A DNA stretch of 64,000 bases from contig MNCI01008953.1 in the NCBI GenBank assembly GCA_015680685.1, forward strand, positions 54,733 through 118,732, read 5' to 3'. The notes under the pieces were generated by a model that was given only the letters and a program-made list of their open reading frames with translations, had not been told where the DNA came from and searched no databases. This DNA comes from Gnetum montanum. Its lineage: Eukaryota; Streptophyta; Gnetopsida; Gnetales; Gnetaceae. Of this stretch, positions 21,431 to 34,600 are shown piece after piece; position 1 is the first letter of the stretch, and each line of letters starts with the position of its first letter. Made by a program: the position numbers and the translations under genes.

Positions 21431-22769
21431 AGGGTGACCCCCACAACTAAACATTCGGCCATGAAAAGGATTAATAAGTGGATAGATCAGATCCATGCAT
21501 GTATAAAACATTGGTAACTATTCATTTCCTAGCCATTGGGTGTCTATTAATTTTGCGGTGGCTAGGTAGACTAATTGTTGGTCACACACTTGAGTGTTAA
21601 ATGTCAAGTAGGTCAAGATATTAGAGGTGTTCTTATGATGGATGTTTGACCCATGATTGCACCCTTGATCATGATATGGTATGCATGGATTTGTTTGTCT
21701 CCTCATTCTTGTAGATTCATTACTTGGGTTTGGATTTGGAGTAATTATGGATGATGGTCCATGTGTAGGATTAAAGGATAGTGGTGGTGGAAAGGAAGGT
21801 GGTGCACTAGGTTGGCATTATGCTAGCTTAGATGATGTGGTAGATCCATGAGTCTTTTGCTTTGGCTTATGACCTTTCCTCTAAAAGGGATGTTTCTAAC
21901 ATTGCAATTGAAACCCATTGGTGTTACCATTTCTATGAACATTTGTAGCACAAGTGGCATTCGTCTATTGATATTGTGGTGCAAAACCTTCTTTTGTCCT
22001 TGGTTGTGGCATATAATGAGGTGGAGGATGAGAATATTGAGGGTAGGATGGATGATCAAAGGTACAAGTTAGTGATCCATTTGAAGATGTCATGGGTTGA
22101 TGATACTTGGGACAATGGTAGTAAGAATTTGAAGTAGGAGAGGTAGAACTAGCTAGGAAAATAGGGTGTTGAACATATTATCCATGTGGTTTTGGTAGAT
22201 AAGAAGGATAGGGCTGATTTGGTGGTGGCCTCCCCCATAACTATTTTTGTTGACACTCTAGTTGATGATAGTGTTGAGGCTAGTAATAAGCCCCCCTAGG
22301 ATAATACGATTGGTTTTGGGACTATCCATAATTACCTTGTGAAAGAAAAAATCTGTTGGGCATGTGCTTCTGTACAAACATTGGATTTAAGGAACTTTCC
22401 CAATACTCATGTAGATGTAACAAGATCAAGTAATGGCCCTTAAGATGGTCATATATGAAAATGTCACATCCATTATCTTCTTTTGTGGTTGAGCTATAGC
22501 CTCACTTTCATCAGCCATTTTTCTTGTTTGCCAAAAAGTGTTCCTAGCTATTTCTTTGTTCTATATCCTTTGTTTATTGTGATTTCTTAGCTTGTTTTGC
22601 ATAATCCTCTCTTTGATCATCTCAACAAGAGTTGTAACATTTTTGTAGATCCATTTTAACATCCTACTAAAATTTTCTTTAAGTTCATTAATAAAATTCT
22701 ATATCAGCAATGTCTATTGCAGAATCATCTTATCAAGAGTGGTTTCTTTCTCCTTACCATAAATATGTG
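21430..22769 (-). pseudogene. Gag/linker region of element D
   Basis: The minus strand shows blocks shared with G (54420-55240): an RGKxxSxSKxLMDLxHHL-like stretch (21823-22059), HNINxRMPL, and a segment with ATAKLIDTQWLGNE equivalent to G's ATKPKDTW. Upstream (22440-22740) a charged segment, MLKWIYKNVTTLVEMIKERI, looks helical. No zinc knuckle is intact. The join of this region straight to the 3' non-coding region, with no pol, is shared with G, suggesting a common pol-less ancestor. Confidence 0.5.
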
Positions 22770-24687
22770 TGATGTTCAAAAATGTCAATGGCTGGAACAA
22801 TAAGAGGTTAGCAGGCATACAACCTAACCCTAAATTTGTGTGACGGTCATGCTAGGGAAATAGAAATGAGATGCCTTGAATAGTCTAGTTGATCAGATAG
22901 GGACTTACGTGGTGTTAGAACAACCATTTGTAAGAAGGGTTTATAATGCATTACACGCAAACACTGGGACTAGCAAAGCCAGAGTATAGTAGGGTGTCTT
23001 GTCTCAAAAATAGTGATGTGTGTGTGCATATATGTATTAAACAACAAAAAAATGTGAGTTGTGCTTAATATCAAAAAGAATGCTTGGAAAAGAAATGAAA
23101 TAAACCTTGAGAATGAAGAAATGTATCAACCAAAAAATGGGGAGTGTAACTTTTACTACATAAGAGGTAAGAATAGCATGTAGTGTCAAGTAGGCATAGT
23201 GGTAGCATAGCAGTGTAGTCATAGTCTCTAGGATGCCTAGGATGTAGAGCTAGCAACTACAATGGAGGTTGAACCTACTAGGTTAGCTATCACCATGTTC
23301 TGTGAGTGTAATGATGGACTATGTTCTAGGAAGTGCCAAGGTGTGAAGCTCAGATGCTCAAATGCAAGAGTGCTAGGGATGGTCAAATAGCTAAAATGCC
23401 CAATGCTCTTTTCACTTGCCAACCCCTAGAGTATTGGACATTAAGGTATTTATAAGGCTAGGTTTAGCATGAAACATGGATTGGATGCCATGTGGCATGA
23501 GTGTAGATGGGGTTATACTAACATGTTATGCTCTCATGAGAGTAGCAAAGTGTTACACTCTAAAGAATAGCAACAGGTTCCCAAAGACTGCTGGACTATG
23601 ACTACAGTACCCAGACTGCATTTGCTAGAGTTTGAGAGACTACAATGTACCTACAAATAGTGCAAAGATAATGAAACTTAAAGGCTATGCTCTAGGACTA
23701 CATCTTCCCCTCTTTCGAGTAGGGTGAATCATAGGGGAAATTTTGGGGACCAATGGGGGGTGCAAAAGAAATGAAAAATACTAATGTTGGTTGTTGGAGA
23801 GACATTGGAGTTGAGATGAAGGTTGATGCCAAGTTCTAGAGGCTTTTGAAGGCTATCGGAGGCTTTTCTCTAGTGTCAAGCTAGCTACGCTCTAGAGCAT
23901 AATACAACACTTAGTGAAAATTTGTAGAATTTTGATTTTTCACATTGGTTACACTAGCCACACTGGGGAGCATAGTAGAGCATAGTAGGGACACTTAGCT
24001 AAATTTTGATGAAATCTATAGTCTTTATTCATGCCACACTAGCTATGCTATGGGACATATCAGGATAGGTAGCCTCAAAAGTTAGGAAATGTTCCAAATG
24101 TGTCTTCCATGTCAAGCTAGCTTGACAGATCCTTGTCCAACGCTTAGGAAAAATTGGGCACTTGAACCTATGTCATGCTTACTATGCTGTGGAGCATAGA
24201 AAAGCATGGCTACCTAAAAGATAGAAAACTTGCTAAACTATTTTTTCCATCTTGGGCACTTTTGACAACCTATAGCTTGGTACTTGGGTGAATTGGCTAC
24301 TAGGACATGTGTCAAGCTAGGTATGTTGGGGAGTGTAGAAAGTGTGATAACCCAGGAGATAGAAAATTTGCCTAATTATTTCATCCATCCCAAGAAATCC
24401 TTAACCACTTCTGGCCTGACACTTGGGCAAACTGGCCACAAAAGTGTGTGCTACACTGCCTACACTAGGGAGTGTAGTAGGAAAACTGAGAGTGTAGCAA
24501 GACACAAAGAAAAAGTTTCATGTGACTACTGCTAACACTTAGAAAAATTGCACAACACAGGACTCAAGGTGTGCTATGCTATCTATGTTGGAGAGCGTAA
24601 CACTAGACTTACAAAAAATTTGTTAAGTTTTAACACTTAGAAAAATTTGTCATTGAACTGCAAAAGCCTATGGTTGTTGGTGTTTCA
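22770..24687 (-). repeat. 3' LTR of element C (family 2)
   Basis: It is about 1.9 kb, with the minus-strand start TGAAACACC and the low end ...TTTTTGAACATCA. It aligns over its whole length with 4313-6228 and over most of its length with 39171-40585. It contains repeated ACTAGGGAGTGTAG/CATAGTAGAGCATAG motifs. Confidence 0.8.
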
Positions 24688-24691
24688 TTGG

Positions 24692-24700
24692 CCCCTCTTT
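24692..24700 (-). other. Polypurine tract, element C
   Basis: AAAGAGGGG on the minus strand, adjoining the LTR start; the same motif is at 6232-6241. Confidence 0.6.
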
Positions 24701-26280
24701 GTTGATGTCTGGAGGATTGGCCCAAGAGACATCAACAAAGAATACAAAACATGACAATGAACATGACACCAACACTGCTTGTCAGTGCTCAATCAGAAAA
24801 TGCTTCACTATGCTTGAGAGTGCCAAGGGCATAGAATATGATAAGGAATAGGTTAGAGAGGGGGGTTAAGGGATAACAAGTGGGAAGGATGTTCATTATT
24901 TATGTGACTGTAGGATGAAGCATTATGATGGCTTCTTGCCAAATCATGATCCATCATCAAAGTTCTTATGAGGGAGTGAGTGTGAAAAAATGGCCTACCC
25001 TTAGGATTTTGACCTCTCATTAGAGTGCTTGTGAGAGGGTCGATCTGGGGTTGGACGAGCTGTGAAATGGCAATTGTGCTACTTTTATTTGGGCACTTGT
25101 TTTGTCCCATTTTCTTTCGCTTTTGGTTTTTTTTCTTTTGTCAATCTCTTTTCTTTTTATTTTTTTTTTGTTTTTAATTTTTTATTTTTTCTTCCTTTAT
25201 TCTTTTTCATTTTCTCTCTCTCTCTTTTTTTATTTTGTTATTGGGCAAAATACATGCCACTTAACAAAATTTTCTTAGAAGTAATTGCATTGCATCTGTA
25301 GGATAGGTGTTTCCTCCCTAAGATGAGTTGCGTTACATCCATTTGGAGCTTTGACTAGCCCACAAAGGTTCCTCATGAGACAAGTTGCATTATGTCCATC
25401 ATGGGTTCTGCGATTGACTACAAGAAAGGTACCATGTGCTTCAGAGAAGCTTATAGGTAGTACAAGAAGGTGTAAGATTAAGAGGTAGAGGTGAACTGGC
25501 TATACTAGGGCAATAGGGATGTGCAGTCTTAAATAGCTTGGTGAGCCAAAATGGACACATCAGAGTGGTGTAATGACTTGCCACTACAATGAAATGTACC
25601 ATTGAACAATGTCACTAAGGCTTCATCCTACAAACACAACACAGAGAAAATAAGAAAAACAACCACACCATGTGACATGAAGGTGAAGTCCTATTTGTAA
25701 GAGCATTGCAAGGGCCATGAATGTTGTGTTAGTTATAGGTGCATGCAATGTCCAATGTAGGAAAGCTAATGTAGGTGCTGGTAATAGTAGGCTGCAAAAC
25801 CTCCAGCAGCCACACTATAAGTAAGCACTTAAGTGGCTAAAGGCAATGGGGATGCAGGTGCTCAAGAGTTCTCACCAAAGGCAGGAGCTAGGAAACCCAA
25901 TAGCATGGTAGAGAATCGTACTACTGGATGCTCTTCTGAGCTTAGGCGATGGTGGGGGGAAGAGGATGGTAGTGTTGTAGTTGGGTCATAGTACCTTTGG
26001 TTCTCCAACGAGTGATGCTAATGGTGAGAGCTCTAGCCAAGATGATTGGTGATGGTGATGATAGCTAAGGAAGGTCAGCAAGATGCCAAAAGGCATCTTT
26101 GGAAGATCAGCAAGATGCTAAAGATGGTGATGCTACAAATGTCCCAAAGGGTTTTTCCTTGACAATGTGAACTTCATTCTAGAACTGCAACATCCCACCC
26201 CACCCTACTTGAGAGGTGTGGTTAGGAAACAAAGGATTGGAAGTATTCATGCTTGCTTCTTTGTAGAACTATGTTTATTG
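24701..26280 (-). other. 3' non-coding region of element C
   Basis: Includes a pyrimidine tract of about 130 bases (25110-25240, almost entirely T and C on +). Homologous to 6242-7560 of element B. The open frames 24853-25110 and 25062-25301 fall in low-complexity or non-conserved sequence and are not supported as genes. Confidence 0.55.
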
Positions 26281-26289
26281 AATTATGGA

Positions 26290-26585
26290 TGTTGAACTAC
26301 AAACCTAGTTTTAGGTCTTGGTAGACTGCATGTTATGCTAGTTTAAGGTCATAACAGACTCTAAACCTAGTTTAAGGTCCTAGTAGATTATGATATGCTA
26401 GTTTAAGATCCTAGTAGACCACTATGATAGTAGTGGATGGTGGATGGTCAATTTAAGATCATAGAAGACCATGCTATGGGTGCTAGTTTAACGTTATGGC
26501 CTAGGGACATTCTATGTCAATTTAACATCATAGTAGATGTTCTATGCCAATTTAATGTCATAGTAGATGTTCTCTTACCTTGCTT
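26290..26585. repeat. Degenerate minisatellite, element C
   Basis: Repeated AGTTTAAGGTC(C/A)TAGTAGAC and AATTTAACATCATAGTAGATG units, the counterpart of 7590-7945 in element B. Confidence 0.6.
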
Positions 26586-26639
26586 GTCATTGGCGTGGTA
26601 CTACGTACTAGGTGTAGTACAACTTCAAGTATGAGTGGT

Positions 26640-27800
26640 TAATTGGATTGACAAACTCATTGTTGTCTAGATCAGCAAACTTGAATGCTCCATTGTCATA
26701 GGCCTTTATGACCAAGAAAGACCCTTCTTAGTTAGCTAAGAATTTTTCTGCAGGCTTGCGAATGACCTTGAGGACTAGATTCCCCATCTTGATTGGGCAT
26801 TGACATTGATTATGATAGTGCTTTTGCTGTTGCTTTTCCTAGTACCACTCGATGTGATCAAGTGTTTGCATGTGCTCGTTCTCTATAGAGTGGAGGTTAG
26901 TGATCCTTAATTCATTGTTCTAAACCTCATCAATTAAGCTAGAGAGTATCATACGAAGTGATGGAACCTATAGTTAAAGAGGTAATATTGCTTTAGATCC
27001 ATATACAAGACTATATGGTGTCTTACCTATTGCTATTCTGCATGTTGTACGGTAGGCCCATAATGCATTGACTAGTTGTTCATGCCATCATTGCTTGCTA
27101 TTGCTAAGCATTATCTTTAGAAGGCTGACGATGACTTTGTTTGTAGCCTTCACTTGACCATTTGCCTATGGGTAGTATTGTGATGAAAAGGAATGTTTAA
27201 TGCCAAGGTGTTCACATAAGGCTTTAGTTTTTGCATTGCTAAATTGTGGCCTGTTGTCTATGACTATAGTCATGGGTAGACCAAATTGGGTCACTATGTT
27301 GTCTAAGATGAATTTGCAAACTTGTTGTGATGTTGTTTTCCTAATGGAAATGGCTTCAACCCACTTCGTAAAGTATTCAATTACAATAATGATGAAGCTA
27401 TGTCCTATAGAAGACTTAGGTGTTATAGGCCCTATGATATCCATCCCCCAATATTGGAATGACCACTTAATTTGTGTAGTATGTAGTTTAGTGGGTGGTA
27501 GATGCATTAGGTTATCATGTCATTGATACATGTTACATGTTCTAACCTTGGAAATGTAATCACACTCCATTTAAGTACAATAATAGCCTAGACATCTTTG
27601 CAACCATTGTCCTGGGGGCTATGTGGCCTTCGCATAGTCCCTCGTGGACTTGGTCGACAATCATTTGCACTTCACTACCACTAAGACAAGTTAAAATTAT
27701 TTCATCATAGGATCTATGACACAAGGTGCTATCACCTATAAGGATATACTACCATGATCGCTTTTGTACTACATCTTTTTGGGCATTGGTTAGATTTTGT
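26640..27800 (-). pseudogene. Integrase of element C
   Basis: The minus strand from 27507 reads a core beginning YWGMDIIGPITPKSS (first catalytic Asp), then FGLPMTIVIDNRPQF (second Asp present, the following Gly changed to Arg), then YYPQANGQVKATNKVI, where the catalytic Glu has become Lys. The carboxy part has HEQLVNALWAYRTTCR and a YGSKAILPL motif. The zinc-binding amino part lies toward 27800 and is degraded. Even if the frame were open, the lost Glu would abolish catalysis. Confidence 0.85.
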
Positions 27801-27811
27801 GGAGGCTCTCC

Positions 27812-28560
27812 CTATTGGAGGTATGTCTTAATATTGTCATACCACTCTTGGGTATATGTTGTGCTTATTGCATCTATGCATGCAATGCTTATTATTTGAT
27901 TTATAGGTTTGGTGCAATCCACCATCGAAGTGGGCAATGCAAAAAACATGTTTGGCACTACACTGAAGGCTAAAGTGGCTAATGTATTAGCAATGGCATT
28001 TTCATTACAAGGAATGTGTTGGACATCCATAGTTGCAAATTGCTTGAGCAAGTGTTTTTCCAAGTCACAATAAGGTTGTAAATGTTGTGTCTTGCAAGCA
28101 TAAAGCTCTATGACTTGTTTGACAACAAGATACAAATCATCTTGAATTGCTATGTTTTGGATTCCTAAATCATGAGCTGCTAAGACATCTCTAAGAATAC
28201 TTTCATACTCCACCACATGTTTTGTGGAAGGAAATGCAAAATTATATGCAAAGGGTCAGATCTCCCTAGAGGGAAACATGATAATGATAGCAAAATTAGC
28301 ATCTTGTGTGGTTGAAGCATCATCAAAGTATAAAAATACCTCAAAGTTTGTAAGCATTTGAATTATGCTATTAACATGCTCATCTACAAATTCTAGATTT
28401 ATTGCTGCTTGATCATCTATGGGTGAAGCTATGAGTTGTGTTGCTATTGCTTAACCTTTTGTCAATGTTTATGCTATGTAGTGTAGGTAAAAATCCATGG
28501 TTATTACCTTTCATCGTGCAATTTGACTACTTTCATACATGTTCGTAGTAATCACCCAGA
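27812..28560 (-). pseudogene. Plant-type RNase H domain, element C
   Basis: Open for 134 codons (27812-28216). It shows VEYESILRDVLAAHDLGIQN, DDLYLVVKQV, and DVQHIPCNENAIANTLATLA, the three landmark segments of the additional RNase H that defines the Tat lineage. The catalytic Asp of the first landmark (DSxLVV) reads DDLYLVV; the ADALA Asp is replaced by Asn (ANTLA). It would degrade the RNA strand during reverse transcription. Confidence 0.8.
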
Positions 28561-28699
28561 GTACATTGCTTTTGCAAATGATGTTAACTTGACTATAGAA
28601 GAGATAGTGTCCCTATTTTCTATGTGCAAATACTAAGGTGAGATGGTTTTTCTCTACATCATTTTATTTTGCCTTGTGGGCCACTTGTGCATGGCTTAA

Positions 28700-30029
28700 G
28701 TACTAAACAGGGATCTCTAATCCATTGTCTCACTTTTGGTAAAGCAGAGAAGTAATGGACATGTTTAAGGTTGCAAGGTAAATGTAGAATGGCTTATCCC
28801 CTTACGAAGGGTAGACTATCAGAAGTTAAGCCAACTCCTTTTTTAGGTTGTCAAATGCCTCTTGGCATTAAGTTGTCCACCCAAAGTGGACCTCCTTTTT
28901 GAGAAAATGTTTCATTAGCTACAACTTATCAGTCAATCTAGTAATAAACCTATGTATGAATTGTAATCTACCTTATAACGTGTGTAGCTCCTTAAGGTTC
29001 GTTGATGGTGCTAATTTGGTAATAGCCTTAACCTTATTGAGGTCTACACATATACCTGCTTCTGATACTACAAAGCCTAGCATGCAACCAATTTTGATGC
29101 CAAAGAAACACTTTTTGGGTTTAGCCTAAGGTCATGTCTAAGGCAACATTTGAGGATGCGGTCCAAGTCATCTACATGGTTGTGAGCTAACTTGGACTTA
29201 ACTACTATGTCGTCAACATAGTCATTGAGCAAGTCTAATAAATAATCACTAAAGATATATGTCATTGCACATTGATAGGTTTCTCTTACATTCATTAGTC
29301 CAAAGGGCATCATTGTATAGCAAAACATACCCTAGGGGGTTATGAAGGTGATGCTGAGCTAGTGCTCTAGGTTGATTTGAATTTGCCTGTACCTTAAAAA
29401 CCCATCCATAAAGGACAACAAAGCATGACCAGCCGTAGTATCGATGAGTTAGTCAATACTAGGCAATGGAAAATCATATTTGATGGTCATCTTGTTTAAG
29501 TATCAAAATTTTATGCAAATGTGTATACTTCCATTTTTCTTAGGGACAACTACGATGTTTGAAACTCAGTCACTGTAATCAACTACTTGGATGAAACCAG
29601 CTTTGTAAAGCTTATTGATTTCATCATGAACTACCAACGGCACCTCAAGCTTGACTTTGTGAGATTTTTGTTTAACTGATTTTATGTGAGGATCAAGGAT
29701 AATGTTGTGTTATATTATGCAAGGGTCTAGGCTCGAGATGTTCTCATATGACCATGTGAATGCCTTGACATTATCATTAAGGACTTTAGAGATACTTTTT
29801 TTTTTATTTGAGGCTCTAACAAAAACCTAGGTTTCAATGTCTTTGCCTCACATTTACATGTTACTATAGGGATTTTAATGAGAGGATCCACGATTATGTC
29901 ACTTACCTCTAGGTCTAGAGCTCTAACTAGATGGTCTAGCTAGACTAGAGATGTCTCTAAGGATGCTATGTTTGTGTCATAAGTCACAAGTTCAAAGTCT
30001 AGGAGCTTAGTGTTTATGCATCTTGTGGA
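28700..30029 (-). pseudogene. Reverse transcriptase with linker, element C
   Basis: The minus strand from 30029 shows linker motif LDLEVSDIIVDPLIKIP, then KLEVPLVVHDEINK-like text, IVVVPKKNGS, FPLPSI, SFMDGF, then MPFGLMNVRETYQ and LNDYVDDIVVKSK, with the intact YVDD catalytic box at about 29205-29215. The thumb and connection follow down to 28700. It would copy element RNA into cDNA. Stops and shifts are frequent; the 83-codon piece 29077-29328 is the longest open stretch. Confidence 0.85.
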
Positions 30030-30034
30030 ACCAC

Positions 30035-31600
30035 TGTAAGGGCCAATTAAGACTAAGGGTGAATAAATACTCTCATATGCATTCATTCTATAATCTTGCC
30101 AAAGATCCTACAAAACAACCAAAAAAAGGTCAAGTGGCACTTGTCTTAATAAGGCAAAATGCACAAAATAAGGAAGACAATGTTATGAAAATTTGCTTAA
30201 CTATGCAGTTGTTGGATCGTATAAGAAAGTATTGTAAAATAACATTGGAGCCTCAATTGGTCATAAAATTTCCAATTTAAGGTTGTAGCGAACCATAGTT
30301 TATGCAGAAGACATGGGTTTAAATAAGGCTTGGATGGTTTTAAATGTGAGGTGAAGCTAGATGTTTATTGGGTAATCAAAAAAAATGCAAAAAATTTTCT
30401 AAGTATGAGGGCACTGGAAAGGTTAGAAAAATTTTCTAACTTTGGGTGTTACACTCATCTTGCATTACGTGTGGAATATGGGACAAGCCCCAAGAGGGTG
30501 ATTTGTCCTTCAACTCAAAAGGGTATAAATAAGGGTTTTACCATAGTAAAGCTATCATTTTCAAAGTTAAAGAAAATAGTCATTGAGCGTAGTGTAGCTT
30601 AGATTAAGGGAGACAAAGTGTAGCAACAATAGAGTGAAAGCTAGAGCATAACAAAGAGAAAGAAGGAAGTGAGAGTGTGATAATTAATCAGGATGTGCTA
30701 TAGTAAATAACAACACCTTGGCCTCACCAACGTGGATAAAGGAGAACACACACTGAGGCACCTTCCCATGGCATACATAGAGGTATACAAGGAGACATTG
30801 TCAGCTAGGTAAGGTGCTACGCTCTCCCTTTGTGATTTCATTTTCTTATTTCTTGTCTACTTTGGGATTTTGGAGTTTTGAGGGTGGCCTACCTTGAGCA
30901 TGGACTGCCACCATCACTATGGCCATCATGAGTCATAGCCAAGGAAGTGAGTGCATGTGATGCATATTTTTTGTTTAGCTTTTTTCCATTTTTTTCTATG
31001 AGGATTTGGTGTCCTACGCATGACATGGGACAATAGTTTTCTCGACATCCCATGCATGGCATGAAATAAGAATTTTTTTTGCATCCTATGTGTAGTGTGG
31101 CACAAGGGTTTTCCTTGGCATCCCACCAGCACGGGATAGGGCTTAGCCGAGGTGACTTGAAGGTAGAAATAGAGTGTGATAATCTAGGCAGGGTGACTAT
31201 GAGGGTCACGACTATTATGCTAGGGTATGTTCCTGAGAACGTAACAAGAAGTTAGAGAAATTTTTGTTTCCTATCTTCACACTTTATAGACAACATAGTC
31301 AATAGTTACACTCTATAGCAAGCATACCCTACAGTTGTTTTTTAAAATTTTTGATAGTTGGACATTTTTTTGGTTGTTACAATCTATGAGGGGCATAACC
31401 AGCACTTAGAAAAACTTTTGTAGTTAAGGAGCATAACTAGAACTTTAAAAAAATTCTATAGTTTTAACAGTTACACTCTAGGGGGAGTGTAACCAACAAT
31501 TAGTGGATTTTTATACAATGTAGATGTTAGTGTTGTGCCCCATTGAGAACTAAGCATGTCAGATGTGTATGCTGACATCCCTTTCTGGTGGGGCTTTGTG
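30035..31600 (+). repeat. LTR-like region and leader of element I
   Basis: It starts TGTAAGGG; TATAAATA at 30522-30529 follows GGG and precedes a purine-rich transcribed-looking stretch. Motifs such as TTACACTCTAGGGGGAGTGTAAC near 31470-31490 recall family 2 LTRs. The 3' end of the LTR and its primer site could not be set. The open frames 30023-30280, 30330-30602 and 30889-31209 lie in this region and have no domain. Confidence 0.4.
30522..30529 (+). promoter_or_regulatory. TATA box in element I LTR-like region
   Basis: TATAAATA in the context GGGTATAAATAAGGG, about 490 bases from the TGTAAGG start, as expected for an LTR core promoter. Confidence 0.45.
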
Positions 31601-31639
31601 GGGAAGTTAAGATTTTCTTTTTAATATGTTAATTTTAAT

Positions 31640-34600
31640 TTATATGCATGTTTTCAATTTTGTATCCAATGCTAACATTCTCCTTTTTTCACTATTATGG
31701 CCGTAGGATATTACTAAAATCCATCCTCATTGTAACTAATTTGATGGGCATCTTGTGCTACATGAGCGAGCATGTGCCTACACCAAACACACATGTAAGC
31801 TACCAAGTAATATGGTTTATGTTGGATGCATAAGGATTCCTAAAATTTTTTCTCTGCCACTTTAGTGTGATGATATGGTCACACTTGGCCATAGAAGTAG
31901 CAAGCATCATAATGGAAACACTATTGCCCAAGTCAAACCAAGGCATTTTAAGGTTCATATCTAATGAGCATACTAACAACGAAGGAGTGGGGAGCTTAGG
32001 CCAGGGCTGCAAGGGCCTTAGGCTTTTGTCCAAGATGTGGGAAATGCTTGAATTTTAGTGCTACAACAAGAGAAACACTTTCTTCATTGTTTGACACCTA
32101 CACACTCTGTTCTAGAACCCACCTAGGATGGTGTATTATGCTGGAGGGTGAGTCTCCTTATGATTTCTTATACTACTTATTAGATTATGACTTAAGATAC
32201 TAACTAATCATGTCTATTTTCAGGTTTTCCATTGACACAAATGGCCTCCATGATGAAGAAGGGATGTTAAACTTGACTCAAATTTCCCTATAGGAATTCT
32301 CATCTTTTGAGAATGTTCCTATAGAAATGATTGGATAGATTAGGATAGAATTAGTGGAACTCCCTCGTAGATATTTTAAGTCTTATGAGAGGTGTCAAGC
32401 TCTCAGCTAGTTGGATGTTGAGTGGGAAACTGACAGACCAAGCATGGAGGAAGTTTCAATCCCACTATCACCATCCCACATACCATTCATGCCAGGTGAG
32501 TCATGTATCACTTATTTTTATTCACTTTTGCTTTATTTTTCTCATGTTGCTAATTTTACCTTTGCTTATTGCAACTGCAGTTAAGACAAGACAAGTTATA
32601 GTGGTTGCTATAAGTCACACTAAGGCCACTCTCATCTTTAAATATGGGGAGGTTGAGAGTTCACAACACTAGTTATGCTACAAGGCCCTAGTGGAGAATG
32701 TAAGGAATCTTCATGGGCTAGGATCATGAACCTTTTTTTGGCTATTAGCTCAAGCATCCTAGTGGTTGAAATGATTGCCCTAATTTACTCCTTCACTAAG
32801 AGTGTTGATCACTTTAGCACATGGGTTCATAATGTGTGAGTGACCTTTGAAATTACAAATGAATTCATTGTAGACCTATTCAACATCCCCTTTGAGGGTC
32901 TACTAGTTGCAGTAAAGATCAAAAAAGACCTAGACCATAGAGAGAATGTTGAGTGGTTGGGCACTTCCAAGGTCCATAAAGGAATACCAGTTAAGGAGGT
33001 GAAAGTACTTGTGTCCACAACCTCTACCTAGTCTTTCAGGCTATGCATTTCCAAAGCTACTTTTCCAAGGAAAGATTCTTGAGGTTGAGCAAGCTTGGTT
33101 GATGAAGGACATGATAGAGGAGGAGACATGGTACAACTGGCCCAATTACCTTGTCAACAACCTACATGCTCAAGTCATTAAGCTATACCACAACCTCCAA
33201 GCATGATCACATGTGCACTTTGCTTTCTTCATAGCATGCCTAAGAAGGTTTTTGGAGTTTTTGGTGATTCGTGAGAATGGGTGATGGATGGTGTAAAACC
33301 ACCACCAAATTTCTAGGCCATGGATTCATCACCTATTTAACACCATGTGGTCACAGGACACTTTGGAAGAGATTAGTGAGTCATTTTTTGTAATGACTAG
33401 AGGCAATGTAGGATGATCCTACTGCACATGTAATAGTGCCAAGGAGGCCCCACCAAACACCAAGAATCTAGTGAGAGGAGCACAACTCATTGCCAAGATA
33501 GTGAGATCACCAAAATAAAGATTAAGAAGCCACACAAAGGAGCCCACACGTGAAGTGGAAGAGGGTGGAAAAAAACTCCAATTTAAGATCCATAATGTGC
33601 ACTTATAAATTGTACATATTCATTATTTGATACTACTGTAATGTATCATGCTATATTACACTCATTATTGACCATTCTAAATTTAATTTGTGTGACACAG
33701 GTAAGAGAACCCCTATAGCGGTAATGGAGCACATGGAGGATGATGTCCCTCAACCTTAGTGACAAATGGTAGACAAAGAGGAATGTGAGGCTATCAAAGT
33801 GTTAAGGCAACTCAAGGAAGAAGGTTTATAGTTCAAAGGAGGTGAGTTTGAGAATTTTTTTGATGATCTGTAGATGGGTCATCCTCTTGCTCTCACACCT
33901 ATGGGCTTGTTGGGTAGGAGCTTTGCATTATCATTTTTCTTATTCTCCTTTTTTTATTTGTTTTATTGATATTGTTCTCCCTTATCATTCTTTTTATTTT
34001 TATTTTAACTTTCATATCCTTAGCTATTGTCTATCCAATAATCACTAAGTGTGTTAGTTGCAACAATTGATGTTTCCACTGTTCAGCATCCACATCCACC
34101 TTCTACATGCAACCATGGATGGAGGCCCTGAATAAGTTTGCCTTCATGCAAGGCATGGTGGATGATATGATAGATCATATAAAACAAATAGACCCTAAGA
34201 TTGGTATGTCTATTTTTATTATTTTTTTATTTTTACCAATTTTTACTTGGTTCATGGCTAACATCATCTTGCCTATTATGTAATGACAAGTTCACAACTT
34301 AAGTGGGACCCAAATAGGGTAGTCTAGATTGATGTCACACTTGAGTTTTCCCCTAAGGTGGAGCAAGTGCCTCATCACATATATGACAAGGTAAGAAAAT
34401 GCATGTTGTACTCTACAAGAGAATTGAGGAAGTGCAGATGCATTAATGAGCACCTATGGAAATGGGTGCAAGAGCTTCAGAAAAAGGGGGCAAGCTAGGA
34501 GGCAAAAATGAAGGTCTTACAATCCCGGTATGACTTCTTAGTGGCATGTGAAAAATTAGATGGTAGCTGATACATGACCAAAATTAATTATATTAGGTAT

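Larger units (their letters stand above)
12781..22769 (-). mobile_element. Element D: 3' portion of a pol-less family 1 element
   Basis: The minus-strand order from 22769 down is gag/linker, 3' non-coding region, extra coiled-coil ORF, polypurine tract, LTR. RT and integrase are absent. The element is cut at 22769 by the LTR of element C and its 5' LTR with PBS reappears at 40590-41512. A 3.3 kb foreign insert lies inside the extra ORF at about 14215-17575. Confidence 0.75.

Noticed and set aside
25062-25301. 79-codon Phe-rich frame
   Set aside because: It is a translation of a pyrimidine tract in non-coding element DNA.
30330-30602. 90-codon frame in element I
   Set aside because: It spans the TATA box of an LTR-like sequence and has no recognisable domain.
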